64,000 bases of DNA from Lachnospiraceae bacterium UBA3310 (GCA_002361355.1 DESQ01000048.1:62001-126000), one strand, 5' to 3'; numbered from the stretch's first letter, positions 35,446 through 44,463 are shown. Numbers and translations: made by a program. Notes: generated by a model not told the origin, from the sequence alone.

Positions 35446-36537
35446 TCACTCCCTCGCGGAAATCACGGGATAATAGGTATCCTGCGTTTTCTCCGCCTTC
35501 ACATGGTAAAGATCATACAAATCCGTCATTGCAAGGCCGCATCCTGCCGGATCATAGGAGCCGTAGAGCGCGATTCCCTTCTCTACCGCCAGATTCTTTA
35601 TTTTTTCTTCCACTTCCAGCGTAATCTGGAAGGCCTCCTCAGATTCTATGTAATTATACATCATGGGCGAATAGGGTGGCAAGTATAAAATGACCTCCAC
35701 GCCCGCTCCCTGCAGGTAGTCAATCAGCGCAGAAAACCGCCAAAAATGATCCTCGTCGATCTCTGCGTAATCCGTCATGCGGTAGACCACATGCTCCTCC
35801 ATTGCCTGCCTTGTCATCTCCTCCACGTCCTTTGCCTTCACTTCGCGAAGTTCCCGCTGGTAACTGACACTTCCGTCAGCATGTTTGAGATATCCGTCCG
35901 TCACCCAGTCGTCCGTGTAAGAAACGGCAAACCGCTTCTTTTCGGGAAGCAGCGTCACATTGTAGCGAAAATAATCGAGAGAAAGCGCCTTCGCGTAGTC
36001 CCTGCCCGTGTTCTTCTCCGGAGCCAGCGCCTCTTCGCTCCACTTTCCATCTATGATAAGTCCCATATAGAGCACATAGGATTGCAGTTCCTCCCACTTC
36101 TCATCGTCGTGGCTTACATTGAAGAGAAACGGATCCACCCCGATCACCATGGTTTCCGGCAGTTTATCCTGCTGTACCAGAATGCCCGTAACTGCCAGCA
36201 GATCATAGATCGTCGCCTCCGACAGTCCCGCATTGTAAAAAGAATCCGTCCCAAACATGGTATGGTCGAAGGTGTAAACCCTGCTGGAGCCCAGAATCAT
36301 GGTCTGAAACGGCTCTTCCTGCCCTTTCAGGCGTGCCAGCAGCAGATTTCTGTCATTATAGTCAGACTCCTCCAGTCCCTCTGCGTTCTTCCCTGCCGCC
36401 ATCTGCGCGGCAATTCCGTCATAGGTGACGCGCAAAAGCGCATAGGAATCCACATACCAGTTGACGCACCCTATAAAAAGGAGTACCGGCAGGAGAAAAA
36501 GCGCCGGCCTGTACCATTTTTTTCGTTTATTGTCCAT
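35446..36537 (-). CDS. Membrane-anchored SGNH/DltD-like protein, copy 2
   Basis: About 363 residues with a membrane helix at 11-29. TMILGSSRVYTFD at 79-91 puts Ser84/Ser85 in the nucleophile position, and DLYDLYHVK near the end supplies Asp342 and His345 with the DxxH spacing of DltD and AlgX/AlgJ-type proteins. The rest should lie outside. As the first gene of the dlt-like cassette it is the natural DltD counterpart, handing the acyl group from the MBOAT protein to the polysaccharide. The frame is open to a TTG at 36558; the ATG at 36537 is preceded by AGGAACGGAAG and overlaps the previous gene by 11 bases. Confidence 0.75.
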   Translation of the reverse strand: MDNKRKKWYRPALFLLPVLLFIGCVNWYVDSYALLRVTYDGIAAQMAAGKNAEGLEESDYNDRNLLLARLKGQEEPFQTMILGSSRVYTFDHTMFGTDSFYNAGLSEATIYDLLAVTGILVQQDKLPETMVIGVDPFLFNVSHDDEKWEELQSYVLYMGLIIDGKWSEEALAPEKNTGRDYAKALSLDYFRYNVTLLPEKKRFAVSYTDDWVTDGYLKHADGSVSYQRELREVKAKDVEEMTRQAMEEHVVYRMTDYAEIDEDHFWRFSALIDYLQGAGVEVILYLPPYSPMMYNYIESEEAFQITLEVEEKIKNLAVEKGIALYGSYDPAGCGLAMTDLYDLYHVKAEKTQDTYYPVISARE

Positions 36538-38167
36538 TCTCTTCCGTTCCTTTTCCAAAACTCAGGCTGAATAACAGCGGCAGCGCCACGAACACCCCGT
36601 AGGCATAGCGAAACTCATTGTAAACCGGAGTCGCCAAGAGCAGACTCACTAGCAGCATGATACAGGGCACGAAGCCAAACGCATTCCGCCTTCTGTAAAG
36701 CGCGCATGCAAACGCGGCAAGCAAAAGCCACGTGTTCATTCCCAGACTCCACACTTTGTTATAGGCTTCCTGAAACCACTGTAAAAACGCGCTCATGGCA
36801 AGACTTGCGTCATAGCTGAAAAGCTTCCTCTGCGTCTCTATCCCGAAAGGATTCTCCACCATAAAGTATTCGCTGTAAAGAATTTGCTCATGGGGAATAT
36901 GTAAGGCATAATATCCTGCCGTCTGCCGGATTTCCGCTTCCAGATACAACATGGGGTTGCGAAGTCCCACCCGAAGCCAGAGCTTTGCATAATCCCATTT
37001 ATGATCCGCAATGACCTGTTGGTTTCCGTGCTCCCGAATATAATTTTTCGTCATGTCAAACAGATAAGGGTTGTAATAGTCGTCGATCTGCGCAAGCGGC
37101 ACCACCGCCTCAAGCATCCCCACTTCCTCTTTCGTCAGGCTTCCGCCCCTTTTATAGGCGCACAGCAAATGCTGTGTGGGCATGGTCAGGCTCTCGATGG
37201 TGTCCGGCGGTTCTACCCGCAGTGCGCCAAGCACCGGCCCCTGCCAGAGAATGTACGCAAGCAGTACCATCGCCACCGAAATGTACCTGTTTTTCTGTTC
37301 CCTGAAAACCTCCTCCGCCCCGGCTCCCGCCTTTTTCCTGCCAAAAAAACCTGCCAGTATCAGGAAAAAAGCCGTCCCCAGGAAAATAAAAATACCGTTG
37401 CTCCTGAGGAGGCAGACCGACAAACCCGTCGCAAAAAACAATGCCCACAGGCGTCTTCCGTTCTCCTGACCGGAAGCGCAGACATGCGCCACCCACAAAA
37501 AGAGGAGAAACGCCGCCGTAAACCATGCATCCTTCCCCATACAGATGCTGAACATCCCGTTCACCGGGAGGAGCGCATAGAAAAAGGCCGCAAGGATCAG
37601 CCGCAAAACCCCCGTACCCCTTCGATACATAAGATACAGAAAAAAACCAAACACCGCCGCCGTAAGCGCCATCTGAAAGAACGTATAGAGCGCCACCGCC
37701 GCCGTATAGCTGTGAAACGCCCCATATCCCACCGTCAGGAATACCTTGATAATCAGCGTATGAAAGTAGGGATGGTGGTTAGACTTTGCCGCCATCCCCA
37801 ACGCCTGCTCCATCTGCCACACAGCGTCATTGTTAAACCAAGTGGGAAAATACATGAGATAGTAAGGCAGATAACCCAGCAGACACACCAGGGAAAAAAG
37901 AAGCCAGACCTGCCACCGGCCCTGCCGCCCGCGTCCCTGTGAACGGTCACCTGCATTTTCCAGGAGAACCCCCAGCAAAAGCAAAACGCCGTAACTTACA
38001 GCCATCCAGAAAAGCAGCCGCGCCATATTCTGCGCGTTGCTGTAGGGAGCGGATCTCTGCCAGTCTCCCAGAACGATGAAAAAAGCGTAGCAGAACGCAA
38101 AGGGAAGCAAAAGCAACAACTGATATTTTCCGGGCCGCTTTATTTTTCTCTCCGTCTCAAATCCCAT
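36527..38167 (-). CDS. DUF6020-family membrane protein, GT-C-like, copy 1
   Basis: About 546 residues with a dozen helices. LMYFPTWFNNDAVWQMEQALG and SNHHPYFHTLIIKVFL form the first large external loop, and FSICMGKDAWFTAAFLLF follows; all are shared in pattern with the paralogue at 56668. These features fit DUF6020 and resemble GT-C transferases with an acidic residue and His in the first loop. I placed the start at the ATG at 38167 because GGAGG lies six bases upstream. An ATG at 38212 overlapping the previous stop is possible but has a weak site. The enzyme probably adds a sugar outside the membrane; this is inference. Confidence 0.75.
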   Translation of the reverse strand: MGFETERKIKRPGKYQLLLLLPFAFCYAFFIVLGDWQRSAPYSNAQNMARLLFWMAVSYGVLLLLGVLLENAGDRSQGRGRQGRWQVWLLFSLVCLLGYLPYYLMYFPTWFNNDAVWQMEQALGMAAKSNHHPYFHTLIIKVFLTVGYGAFHSYTAAVALYTFFQMALTAAVFGFFLYLMYRRGTGVLRLILAAFFYALLPVNGMFSICMGKDAWFTAAFLLFLWVAHVCASGQENGRRLWALFFATGLSVCLLRSNGIFIFLGTAFFLILAGFFGRKKAGAGAEEVFREQKNRYISVAMVLLAYILWQGPVLGALRVEPPDTIESLTMPTQHLLCAYKRGGSLTKEEVGMLEAVVPLAQIDDYYNPYLFDMTKNYIREHGNQQVIADHKWDYAKLWLRVGLRNPMLYLEAEIRQTAGYYALHIPHEQILYSEYFMVENPFGIETQRKLFSYDASLAMSAFLQWFQEAYNKVWSLGMNTWLLLAAFACALYRRRNAFGFVPCIMLLVSLLLATPVYNEFRYAYGVFVALPLLFSLSFGKGTEENGQ

Positions 38168-38208
38168 CATGATCCTCCGTGCCTTAACGCGGTCTCCCTC
38201 TCCCGTCG

Positions 38209-39333
38209 TCATTTTCCGTGCTTTTTCCGGTATGCCCCGCACACTTCCTCTATATAGTCGCGCCACTGTTCATAGACAGCCTCGTCGTTTGCCCTCCCGG
38301 CGATCTTTCTCGCGTTCCGGCCCAGTTTCTCAGCCAGCGCCGGATCCTCGATCAGGCGGTTCATGCCCTCCTCCATCGCCTTCTGGTTCTTGATGGGAAT
38401 CAGCAGTCCATCCACCTCGTTCGTCATGATTGTGCGGGGCCCGCCGCAGGGACAGTCCGTCGCCACAATGGGCAGTCCCAGTGCCATTGCCTCCATCAGC
38501 GCGTTGGGAAGCCCCTCCCAGTCGGAGCTGAAAGCAAAGAGCGCCGCATCCGTAAGCTCCTTCTCCAGACTGTCGCTGGCGCCCATCAAATGCACATAAC
38601 TCTCCGCATGCAGTTCTCTGATGGTCTTCTCCAGAAGCTCTTTCGTGCCATCCCCCGTGTCTCTTCCGAATATTTTCAAATCATAATCCGGATGCTTCTT
38701 ATGCACCTCGTCAAAGGCGCGGATCAACATCACCTGATTTTTGAAATCCACCAGTCTTCCCGACTGCACCACCGTCTTTGTCCGCTTCACCGGTTCCGGC
38801 ACGCCGATGTATTTCGGATTCAACGGGTTTAAGATAATGCGGGAATTTTTCTGCAATCTCGGCGCAAAAAACTCTCTCGCCCCCTCCGTCTGAAAAACGC
38901 AGCCGTCCGCCCTCGGAAACAGAAACGGAATCTGTACCTTATCAAAGGGCCTGTCATAATGTCCCACCGGATCCGTCCGTATGGAGATAATCACCGGAAT
39001 TTTGATAAAAAAGGCCGCCGTAAGCCCCCGGTACAGCGCCTTTCTGGCAAAAGGGATCAGAATATCCGGCTTCTCCTTCTTCAAAAACTGCTTCAAATAA
39101 CGGATGCGCAGAAGAAACTGCACAATACGGGGTTTCTTCTCATCCCCCTCCCGCAGTCCCACATGCACGCGCCGCACTCTCTCGTCTATCCAAAATTCAT
39201 CCTCGCCCTGCCACTCCGTAGCGACAAGCACCTCGTAACCGTTCTGTACAAAACGATTGGACAGGTTCGACACCACCCGTTCCGCGCCGCCCTGCTCTAA
39301 ACAGTTCAAATGAAAAGCAATTTTTCGTGCCAT
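38209..39333 (-). CDS. Glycosyltransferase family 4, copy C
   Basis: A 374-residue GT-B enzyme: IAFHLNCLEQGGAERVVSNLS, TVVQSGRLVDFKNQVMLIRAF and WEGLPNALMEAMALGLPIVA with the E-x7-E motif, then TDCPCGGPRTIM. A GGAGGAG ribosome binding site precedes the ATG. It is the last of a run of three GT4 genes between 41621 and 38209, which probably add successive sugars. Its closest resemblance within the window is to the GT4 at 25691. Confidence 0.92.
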   Translation of the reverse strand: MARKIAFHLNCLEQGGAERVVSNLSNRFVQNGYEVLVATEWQGEDEFWIDERVRRVHVGLREGDEKKPRIVQFLLRIRYLKQFLKKEKPDILIPFARKALYRGLTAAFFIKIPVIISIRTDPVGHYDRPFDKVQIPFLFPRADGCVFQTEGAREFFAPRLQKNSRIILNPLNPKYIGVPEPVKRTKTVVQSGRLVDFKNQVMLIRAFDEVHKKHPDYDLKIFGRDTGDGTKELLEKTIRELHAESYVHLMGASDSLEKELTDAALFAFSSDWEGLPNALMEAMALGLPIVATDCPCGGPRTIMTNEVDGLLIPIKNQKAMEEGMNRLIEDPALAEKLGRNARKIAGRANDEAVYEQWRDYIEEVCGAYRKKHGK

Positions 39334-39348
39334 GTCTCCTCCTGTGTC

Positions 39349-40464
39349 CTAAACAGACCATTCCCTGATCTTACGAATATATGCTTCCTTAGAAAAAACA
39401 CTGGCCCGCTCCACCGAAAGTCTGCTGTAACGCGCCATCTCCTCCTCGTTCTGCATCAGTTCAACCACCCGCGCCGCCGTGTTTTTCTCTTCCTCTTCTA
39501 TGTGGGAAGCGTCCATATCCGGATCTTTCCCCATGTTTGGCACCAAAATCCCGTATTTGCCGTCAAAGATCTCCGCCGGGCCGGTCATGCAGTCTGTGGC
39601 CACCGCCACAAGCCCCATCGCCATGGCCTCCACCAGCGCGTTCGGAAACCCTTCCCAGTAGGAAGTCAAAAGATAAAGAGACCCCCTCTTTAGATAAGGG
39701 TAAGGATTTTTTTGAAGCCCCGCAAAATGCACCGCGTCCGCAATCCCCAGATCATCCGCCAGCTTCCGGTAAGGCGTAAACGCTCCCTTTCCGATAATCA
39801 AAAGCCTGGTATCCGGAAGCGCCTTATGTACCAGCGAAAAGATCTTGAGCAGATGCCAGAAACCCTTTACCACGTCCTCACGTCCCATGGAGACGATGAT
39901 CCTGCCATCTTCCCACGGGATCTGCGCCTCCTCTTCCTCCGCCCGCGCCCGGATCTGCGCGATATCAAAGAAGCCCTGCAGGGTATAGGTATGATCGCAG
40001 GCGTACTTCTTCGCAATCATCTGCCGGAGCGTCTCCGAACAGCACAAAAGCCTGTCAGACCGCTTACAGAACAGCCCAAGCCATGAGCTGTCCATATCCA
40101 TATAACTCATGACGCCCAGCCAGCATTTCGGGCCGCGCCTTGAAAAAAGCCGCCCCGCAAAGACATTTGCCAGATTAGCCGTGGGGCCGAAACTGTAGGC
40201 TATGTCAATCCGCTCTCTCTTTTTCAGCCTGTTTAACCTGTAGGCGCGCCGGAACACGTTGCAGATTTTGGCAAGCTTTCCGGGTTTACTTGGCAGCCCC
40301 AGATCCGCCACAGGTATTCCTTCCACGTCAAAGTCGATATTTGCGGAATCAAAAATGGCAATCTGCACGTCAAAATAGGGCTTTAAAATAACAGCCGTCA
40401 TCGCACATACCTTTTCCGACCCACCCTGATGCAGGGACGGCACGATCAGCAACATTTTTTTCAT
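39349..40464 (-). CDS. Glycosyltransferase family 4, copy D
   Basis: A 371-residue GT-B enzyme with LLIVPSLHQGGSEKVCAMTA, IIVSMGREDVVKGFWHLLKIF and YWEGFPNALVEAMAMGLVAVA, followed by DCMTGPAEIFDGKYGILVP. The start overlaps the preceding GT4 stop as ATGA. It should transfer a sugar to the lipid-linked unit in the cytoplasm; the donor is unknown. Confidence 0.91.
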   Translation of the reverse strand: MKKMLLIVPSLHQGGSEKVCAMTAVILKPYFDVQIAIFDSANIDFDVEGIPVADLGLPSKPGKLAKICNVFRRAYRLNRLKKRERIDIAYSFGPTANLANVFAGRLFSRRGPKCWLGVMSYMDMDSSWLGLFCKRSDRLLCCSETLRQMIAKKYACDHTYTLQGFFDIAQIRARAEEEEAQIPWEDGRIIVSMGREDVVKGFWHLLKIFSLVHKALPDTRLLIIGKGAFTPYRKLADDLGIADAVHFAGLQKNPYPYLKRGSLYLLTSYWEGFPNALVEAMAMGLVAVATDCMTGPAEIFDGKYGILVPNMGKDPDMDASHIEEEEKNTAARVVELMQNEEEMARYSRLSVERASVFSKEAYIRKIREWSV

Positions 40465-41621
40465 ATGCCAGAGCTGTCCCCCTTCTCATAAAAAAGACGG
40501 TATCCGCCAGCCTGTGTATACACGTTAAACCCTGCTGCCGTCAATTCCTGCGCCGTATTCCTGCGCTCGTAGTCCGCCCGTTCCAAAATTTCCTTCGCCC
40601 AGTTTTCTGCCGGCTGCTCTATGCTCAGGTAGGTCACCAGATCCGTCGCTTTCGCCTCCCTTGTGACAGTATCCGACACAAAACACTTAAGGCCGGCGGC
40701 CTGCGCCTCCACCAGCACCCCCGGCAGCCCTTCAAAGAAGGAGGGCAGGAGAAAAATATCCATGGCCTGATAGTAGCGCTCCGTGTCCTTACAATTTCCC
40801 ATAAACTTCACCCGATCGGCAATTCCAAGCTGTCTGCACCGCTCTTCCATGGCGGGTCTGTCCTTTCCGTCCCCCAGGAGAAGCAAAACGGCATCCGGCC
40901 TTTCCTTGCAGACTGCCGCAAAGATATGAAGCAGATAGGGATGGTTCTTCTGATACTCAAACCGCCCCACATGGCCAAGCGCCAGTTTCCCGGAGATGCC
41001 AAGCTGCTCCCGCACAGTCTCCCTCACCTTTTCATCATAGCAAAACCGTTTTACATCAATGGCATTAGGGATTATTTTAACCATTCCCGCATGCACGGCC
41101 TCTTTCCCAAACACATCCTGCCCCGCAAGCGTCGAGCAGGCAAAGCAAAAGTCCGCCTTCCCGGCAAGTCCCTGCCTGAAAAAACGGGTGGCAGCTCCCT
41201 TCGGCCCTTTCACGACCCCCGCGTTTCTGGCATGCGCTACCGTAACCGGCACTCCCGCCTTCTTTGCGATGGGGAGATAAATCCCTGCGGTGCTGGTCAT
41301 ATGTCCCTGCACCACCCGAAACTCCTTATGTTTCGCAAAAAATTTCCGGACGGCTCTTCTGTAGGAAAAATAATTATACACCTTAAATCTGGGGAGCACG
41401 TAAATATGCCCTCCCATCGCCTGTATCTCCTCATCGTAAAACTGAGGCTTCCTCTCGTTCATTTTCTTACTTATGGACCAGTTCATAGCTTCGCTATGAA
41501 CCAAAAAGTCAAACTGGATCTCGTCCCGGTTCATCTGCCTGTAGAGATCCATAATGCGGCTCTCCGCGCCGCCAAGCCCGACGCCGCCCAGCACATGCAG
41601 TACACGTATCGGATTTGTCAT
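40461..41621 (-). CDS. Glycosyltransferase family 4, copy E
   Basis: A 386-residue GT-B enzyme with RVLHVLGGVGLGGAESRIMD, an HMTSTAGIYLPIAKKAGVPVTVAH stretch typical of EpsF-like transferases (shown in part), GHVGRFEYQKNHPYLLHIF, and FEGLPGVLVEAQAAGLKCFVS. It is coupled by ATGA overlaps to the formyltransferase-like gene upstream and to the next GT4 downstream. A 9-bp perfect inverted repeat (41481-41501) lies in its N-terminal coding part. Sugar specificity is unknown. Confidence 0.91.
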   Translation of the reverse strand: MTNPIRVLHVLGGVGLGGAESRIMDLYRQMNRDEIQFDFLVHSEAMNWSISKKMNERKPQFYDEEIQAMGGHIYVLPRFKVYNYFSYRRAVRKFFAKHKEFRVVQGHMTSTAGIYLPIAKKAGVPVTVAHARNAGVVKGPKGAATRFFRQGLAGKADFCFACSTLAGQDVFGKEAVHAGMVKIIPNAIDVKRFCYDEKVRETVREQLGISGKLALGHVGRFEYQKNHPYLLHIFAAVCKERPDAVLLLLGDGKDRPAMEERCRQLGIADRVKFMGNCKDTERYYQAMDIFLLPSFFEGLPGVLVEAQAAGLKCFVSDTVTREAKATDLVTYLSIEQPAENWAKEILERADYERRNTAQELTAAGFNVYTQAGGYRLFYEKGDSSGI

Positions 41622-42538
41622 GACAGCACATCCCCCATCTTCAGCACAAGTTTACTCTCATACCGGTCAATCAAAAGCGAACCGTCCACCGTGCGCACCA
41701 CCGGCTTCCCATCAAACACATCAATCACTTCGCCCGGCGCATATGCCGAGAAATCAATCATCTCATCGAAGGGATGCGCCTCCCAGATGCGCACTTCCTC
41801 CCCCTTACACAGGGCAAAGGCTCCCGGAAACGGCGCAGCCACCCCGCGGATTAAATTATAAATATCACGTGTTCTTTTATGGAAATCAACTTTGCCGTCC
41901 GCCGCCGTGCGCTTCTCGTACCAGGAATCGAAATCCTTAGAATCCGTCCTGATCTCGATATGACCGCTCTCATAGGCGGCAAGGAGCTTACGGATCAGGC
42001 GTTTTGAGCAGATCATGTTTTTGTACTGCGCCGTGCGGATATCATCGTGAGGCGTAAGGGAAAACATCTCCGTAGCGAACACGTTCGGGCTGTCCGCCTT
42101 CTCGTCATAACGGAACAGATTCAGGTTAAAGCGGGTATCTCCGAGAATGATCGACCAGTTTAAAGGGGAGCGTCCTCTGCCAAAGGGCAGATACCCACTG
42201 TTGCCATGAAAACCGTAAATGCCATATTGAAAGCAGTCCAGCACGGATCCGGGAATCAGCCTCTGCCAGCCCATGGAAATACCAATGTCAAACTCGTTCT
42301 CCCGCATGAATTTCTGCGTCTTCTCATCCGTCAGGAAATAACTGTCCGCCTCATGCACGGGAATCCCGTATTTTTCCGTTAACACAGACAATCCCTTATA
42401 GCCCGAAACCTGATTTTTTTTCGTCACCTCCGGGCTGATCGTGATGACCAGATCTACGGGACAGATCTCCTCCCTGATAAAATTGATGATATTTTCCGAG
42501 GTATCCTTCACCCCGAACACAACGACTTTGTACTTCAT
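41618..42538 (-). CDS. Formyltransferase-like protein with variant active-site motif
   Basis: A 306-residue protein. The N-terminal half follows the formyl-transfer fold, with FDIGISMGWQRLIPG leading into YGFHGNSGYLPFGRGRSPLNW. The usual Asn-x-His start of the catalytic motif is replaced by Gly109-Phe-His111, while an aspartate (Asp149) remains. The LPFGRG-SP form appears in a branch of formyltransferase-like proteins of sugar loci. A C-terminal region (about 235-306) resembles the small beta domain seen after such folds. The likely task is N-formylation, or a related transfer, on an amino sugar. It lies between the GT10-like and GT4 genes. Confidence 0.75.
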   Translation of the reverse strand: MKYKVVVFGVKDTSENIINFIREEICPVDLVITISPEVTKKNQVSGYKGLSVLTEKYGIPVHEADSYFLTDEKTQKFMRENEFDIGISMGWQRLIPGSVLDCFQYGIYGFHGNSGYLPFGRGRSPLNWSIILGDTRFNLNLFRYDEKADSPNVFATEMFSLTPHDDIRTAQYKNMICSKRLIRKLLAAYESGHIEIRTDSKDFDSWYEKRTAADGKVDFHKRTRDIYNLIRGVAAPFPGAFALCKGEEVRIWEAHPFDEMIDFSAYAPGEVIDVFDGKPVVRTVDGSLLIDRYESKLVLKMGDVLS

Positions 42539-42551
42539 AGTTTTCCCACCC

Positions 42552-43475
42552 TTACTTTTTCATCAGATAGTGTTCATAGAGATAGTCCTGCATGTTCACA
42601 TACTCCCGGACTCTCTCATAATTGGCAAGCACCGCCGGCAATCTCGTCTCATAGTTTTCTCTTGTACACTCCCTGATTTTGCATCGCACCTCGTCTAAAT
42701 CCGGTTTGTCCAGCAAAATCATGCCGTCCGTATCAAAAAAGCTGGCAATCTTCCGGGCACCCAGATAGACCGGTATGGTCTGCGCCGCGAAACAGCTTGT
42801 GAGCCGCTCCGAAAAATAATAATCCGAAATGTCGTTCTCTATGATAAGCGCAAAACGATACCTGTCTAACGTCTCGTCCACACTCTTCACATACGCTCCG
42901 CCGTCGAATCTGCCGTAGGTGTCGGCAAGTCCTTCCCTTTTGCACATTCTGGCAAGTTCCAGCCGGAAACGATGCAGTTCACACATGGTTTTATCGGAGG
43001 ATAAGATGGACAGATCCCTGTCTTTCGTCTCATATGCCGTTTCTCTCATATCCCGATTCCAAATTCCCGCCGCAATCGGATAGAATCTGGCATTCTCAAT
43101 CTCGTTGAGAATCTTGTCGTCATAAGTAAAAATATATTTGAACTCTTTTTCAAGTCCCTTATGTCTGTGAAATACCTCATAATCCTGCGGTACAATCGTT
43201 CTTGATTCCGTCAGCATACCGTATTTCACCTGCGGATTCCCAAGCGTTTTCGTCATGGACTCCGGGCCGTAAAAGTGCGTGTCCAGTCCGTAATTATAGC
43301 GATCCCAAAAAAAATATTTTCCCTCATGCCCGAAGGGCGCGTGCCTGGAATGCCTGTTTTTGATAAAATAAGTCTCTAACAGCCCGCCTTCGGCATTATA
43401 GATCTTAGGCATCGTGCCGTCAATCTCATATTCCTTCGCCACCTGTATGCGATAACCGGCCAGTCTAAACTCCAT
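42552..43475 (-). CDS. GT10-family (alpha-1,3-fucosyltransferase-like) protein
   Basis: A 307-residue protein. The C-terminal half has YRFALIIENDISDYYFSERL, then TIPVYLGARKIASFFDTDGMI, the GDP-fucose-binding pattern of GT10 (ENS-x-YxTEK in classical members, here END-x-x-DYYFSER). The N-terminal half is less conserved, as is normal for the acceptor domain. It should move fucose or a related 6-deoxy sugar in alpha-1,3 linkage. GAGGGA precedes the ATG. Confidence 0.8.
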   Translation of the reverse strand: MEFRLAGYRIQVAKEYEIDGTMPKIYNAEGGLLETYFIKNRHSRHAPFGHEGKYFFWDRYNYGLDTHFYGPESMTKTLGNPQVKYGMLTESRTIVPQDYEVFHRHKGLEKEFKYIFTYDDKILNEIENARFYPIAAGIWNRDMRETAYETKDRDLSILSSDKTMCELHRFRLELARMCKREGLADTYGRFDGGAYVKSVDETLDRYRFALIIENDISDYYFSERLTSCFAAQTIPVYLGARKIASFFDTDGMILLDKPDLDEVRCKIRECTRENYETRLPAVLANYERVREYVNMQDYLYEHYLMKK

Positions 43476-43485
43476 ATTCGTCCCT

Positions 43486-44463
43486 CTACTTCAGATAATC
43501 CTTATACCAGTCAATGGCAAGCGTGATCCCCTGTGCAAAGTCGTAGGAGGGATCATAACCTAAAAGTTTCCTCGCTTTGCTGATATCCGCATTGGAATCC
43601 CGCACATCGCCCGCCCGCGGCGGCCCGAAATTGGGCGCCACATTCACGCCGAGCGCCTGACAGAGCTGGTCGTACATGTCAATCAGATACAGCCGTCCGC
43701 CCGCGCCGATATTGAAGGCCTCTCCGGCCGCATCGCTGTCCGCCTTGCAGGCGCGCAGATTTGCCTCGATCACATTGTCAATGTAAGTAAAATCCCTCGA
43801 CTGTCTGCCATCCCCGTTAATGGTGGGTGTTTCCCCGTGGAGAAGCTGCTTGATAAACTTCGGGATAACCGCTGCATACATGCCGTCGGGATCCTGCCTG
43901 CGGCCAAACACATTGAAATACCGCAGCCCGTAAGTGTCAAGACCATACAGTTCCTTGTAGAGCCGTCCGTACTCCTCATCTGTTTTCTTTGTCAGCGCAT
44001 AGGGAGAGATCACCCTTCCCTCCTGCCCCTCCTTCTTCGGAAGCTCCGTGGAATCCCCATAAACAGAAGAGCTGGAGGCATAGACAAATTTCTTCACACC
44101 GCATACCCTGGAAGCCTCCATCATGTTTAAAGTGCCCCGGATATTCACTTCCTCGTACAAAAGCGGCATCTCGATACTTCTTGGCACACTTCCCCAGGCC
44201 GCCTGGTTCAGCACGTAATCGACTCCTTCGACCGCTTTCTTACAGGTTTCCAAATCTCTGATATCACCCTTGACAAAAGTAAATTCATCCTTCTCCAAAA
44301 AGGGCTCAATATTTTCATACTTGCCGGTAGACAGGTCGTCCAGACAGCGCACCGTATGTCCCATGCCAAGCAGCGCCTCGCAGAGATTGGAACCGATAAA
44401 GCCCGCGCCGCCCGTCACAAGAAATACCGTATTCTTTTCAAATGTAATGTCCTGATAGCTCAT
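43486..44463 (-). CDS. UDP-N-acetylhexosamine / uronate 4-epimerase (WbpP/TviC-like SDR)
   Basis: A 325-residue extended short-chain dehydrogenase: FLVTGGAGFIGSNLCEALL binds NAD, ASSSSVYGD holds the catalytic Ser, and SPYALTKK contains the Tyr155-x-x-x-Lys159 pair. VNIRGTLNMMEA, RYFNVFGRRQDP and the tail KARKLLGYDPSYDF are characteristic of the WbpP/TviC group, which converts UDP-GlcNAc or UDP-GlcNAcA to the galacto form. With the dehydrogenase at 45796 this gives a route to UDP-GalNAcA as in Vi antigen. It overlaps the preceding membrane-protein gene by 26 bases. Confidence 0.88.
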   Translation of the reverse strand: MSYQDITFEKNTVFLVTGGAGFIGSNLCEALLGMGHTVRCLDDLSTGKYENIEPFLEKDEFTFVKGDIRDLETCKKAVEGVDYVLNQAAWGSVPRSIEMPLLYEEVNIRGTLNMMEASRVCGVKKFVYASSSSVYGDSTELPKKEGQEGRVISPYALTKKTDEEYGRLYKELYGLDTYGLRYFNVFGRRQDPDGMYAAVIPKFIKQLLHGETPTINGDGRQSRDFTYIDNVIEANLRACKADSDAAGEAFNIGAGGRLYLIDMYDQLCQALGVNVAPNFGPPRAGDVRDSNADISKARKLLGYDPSYDFAQGITLAIDWYKDYLK

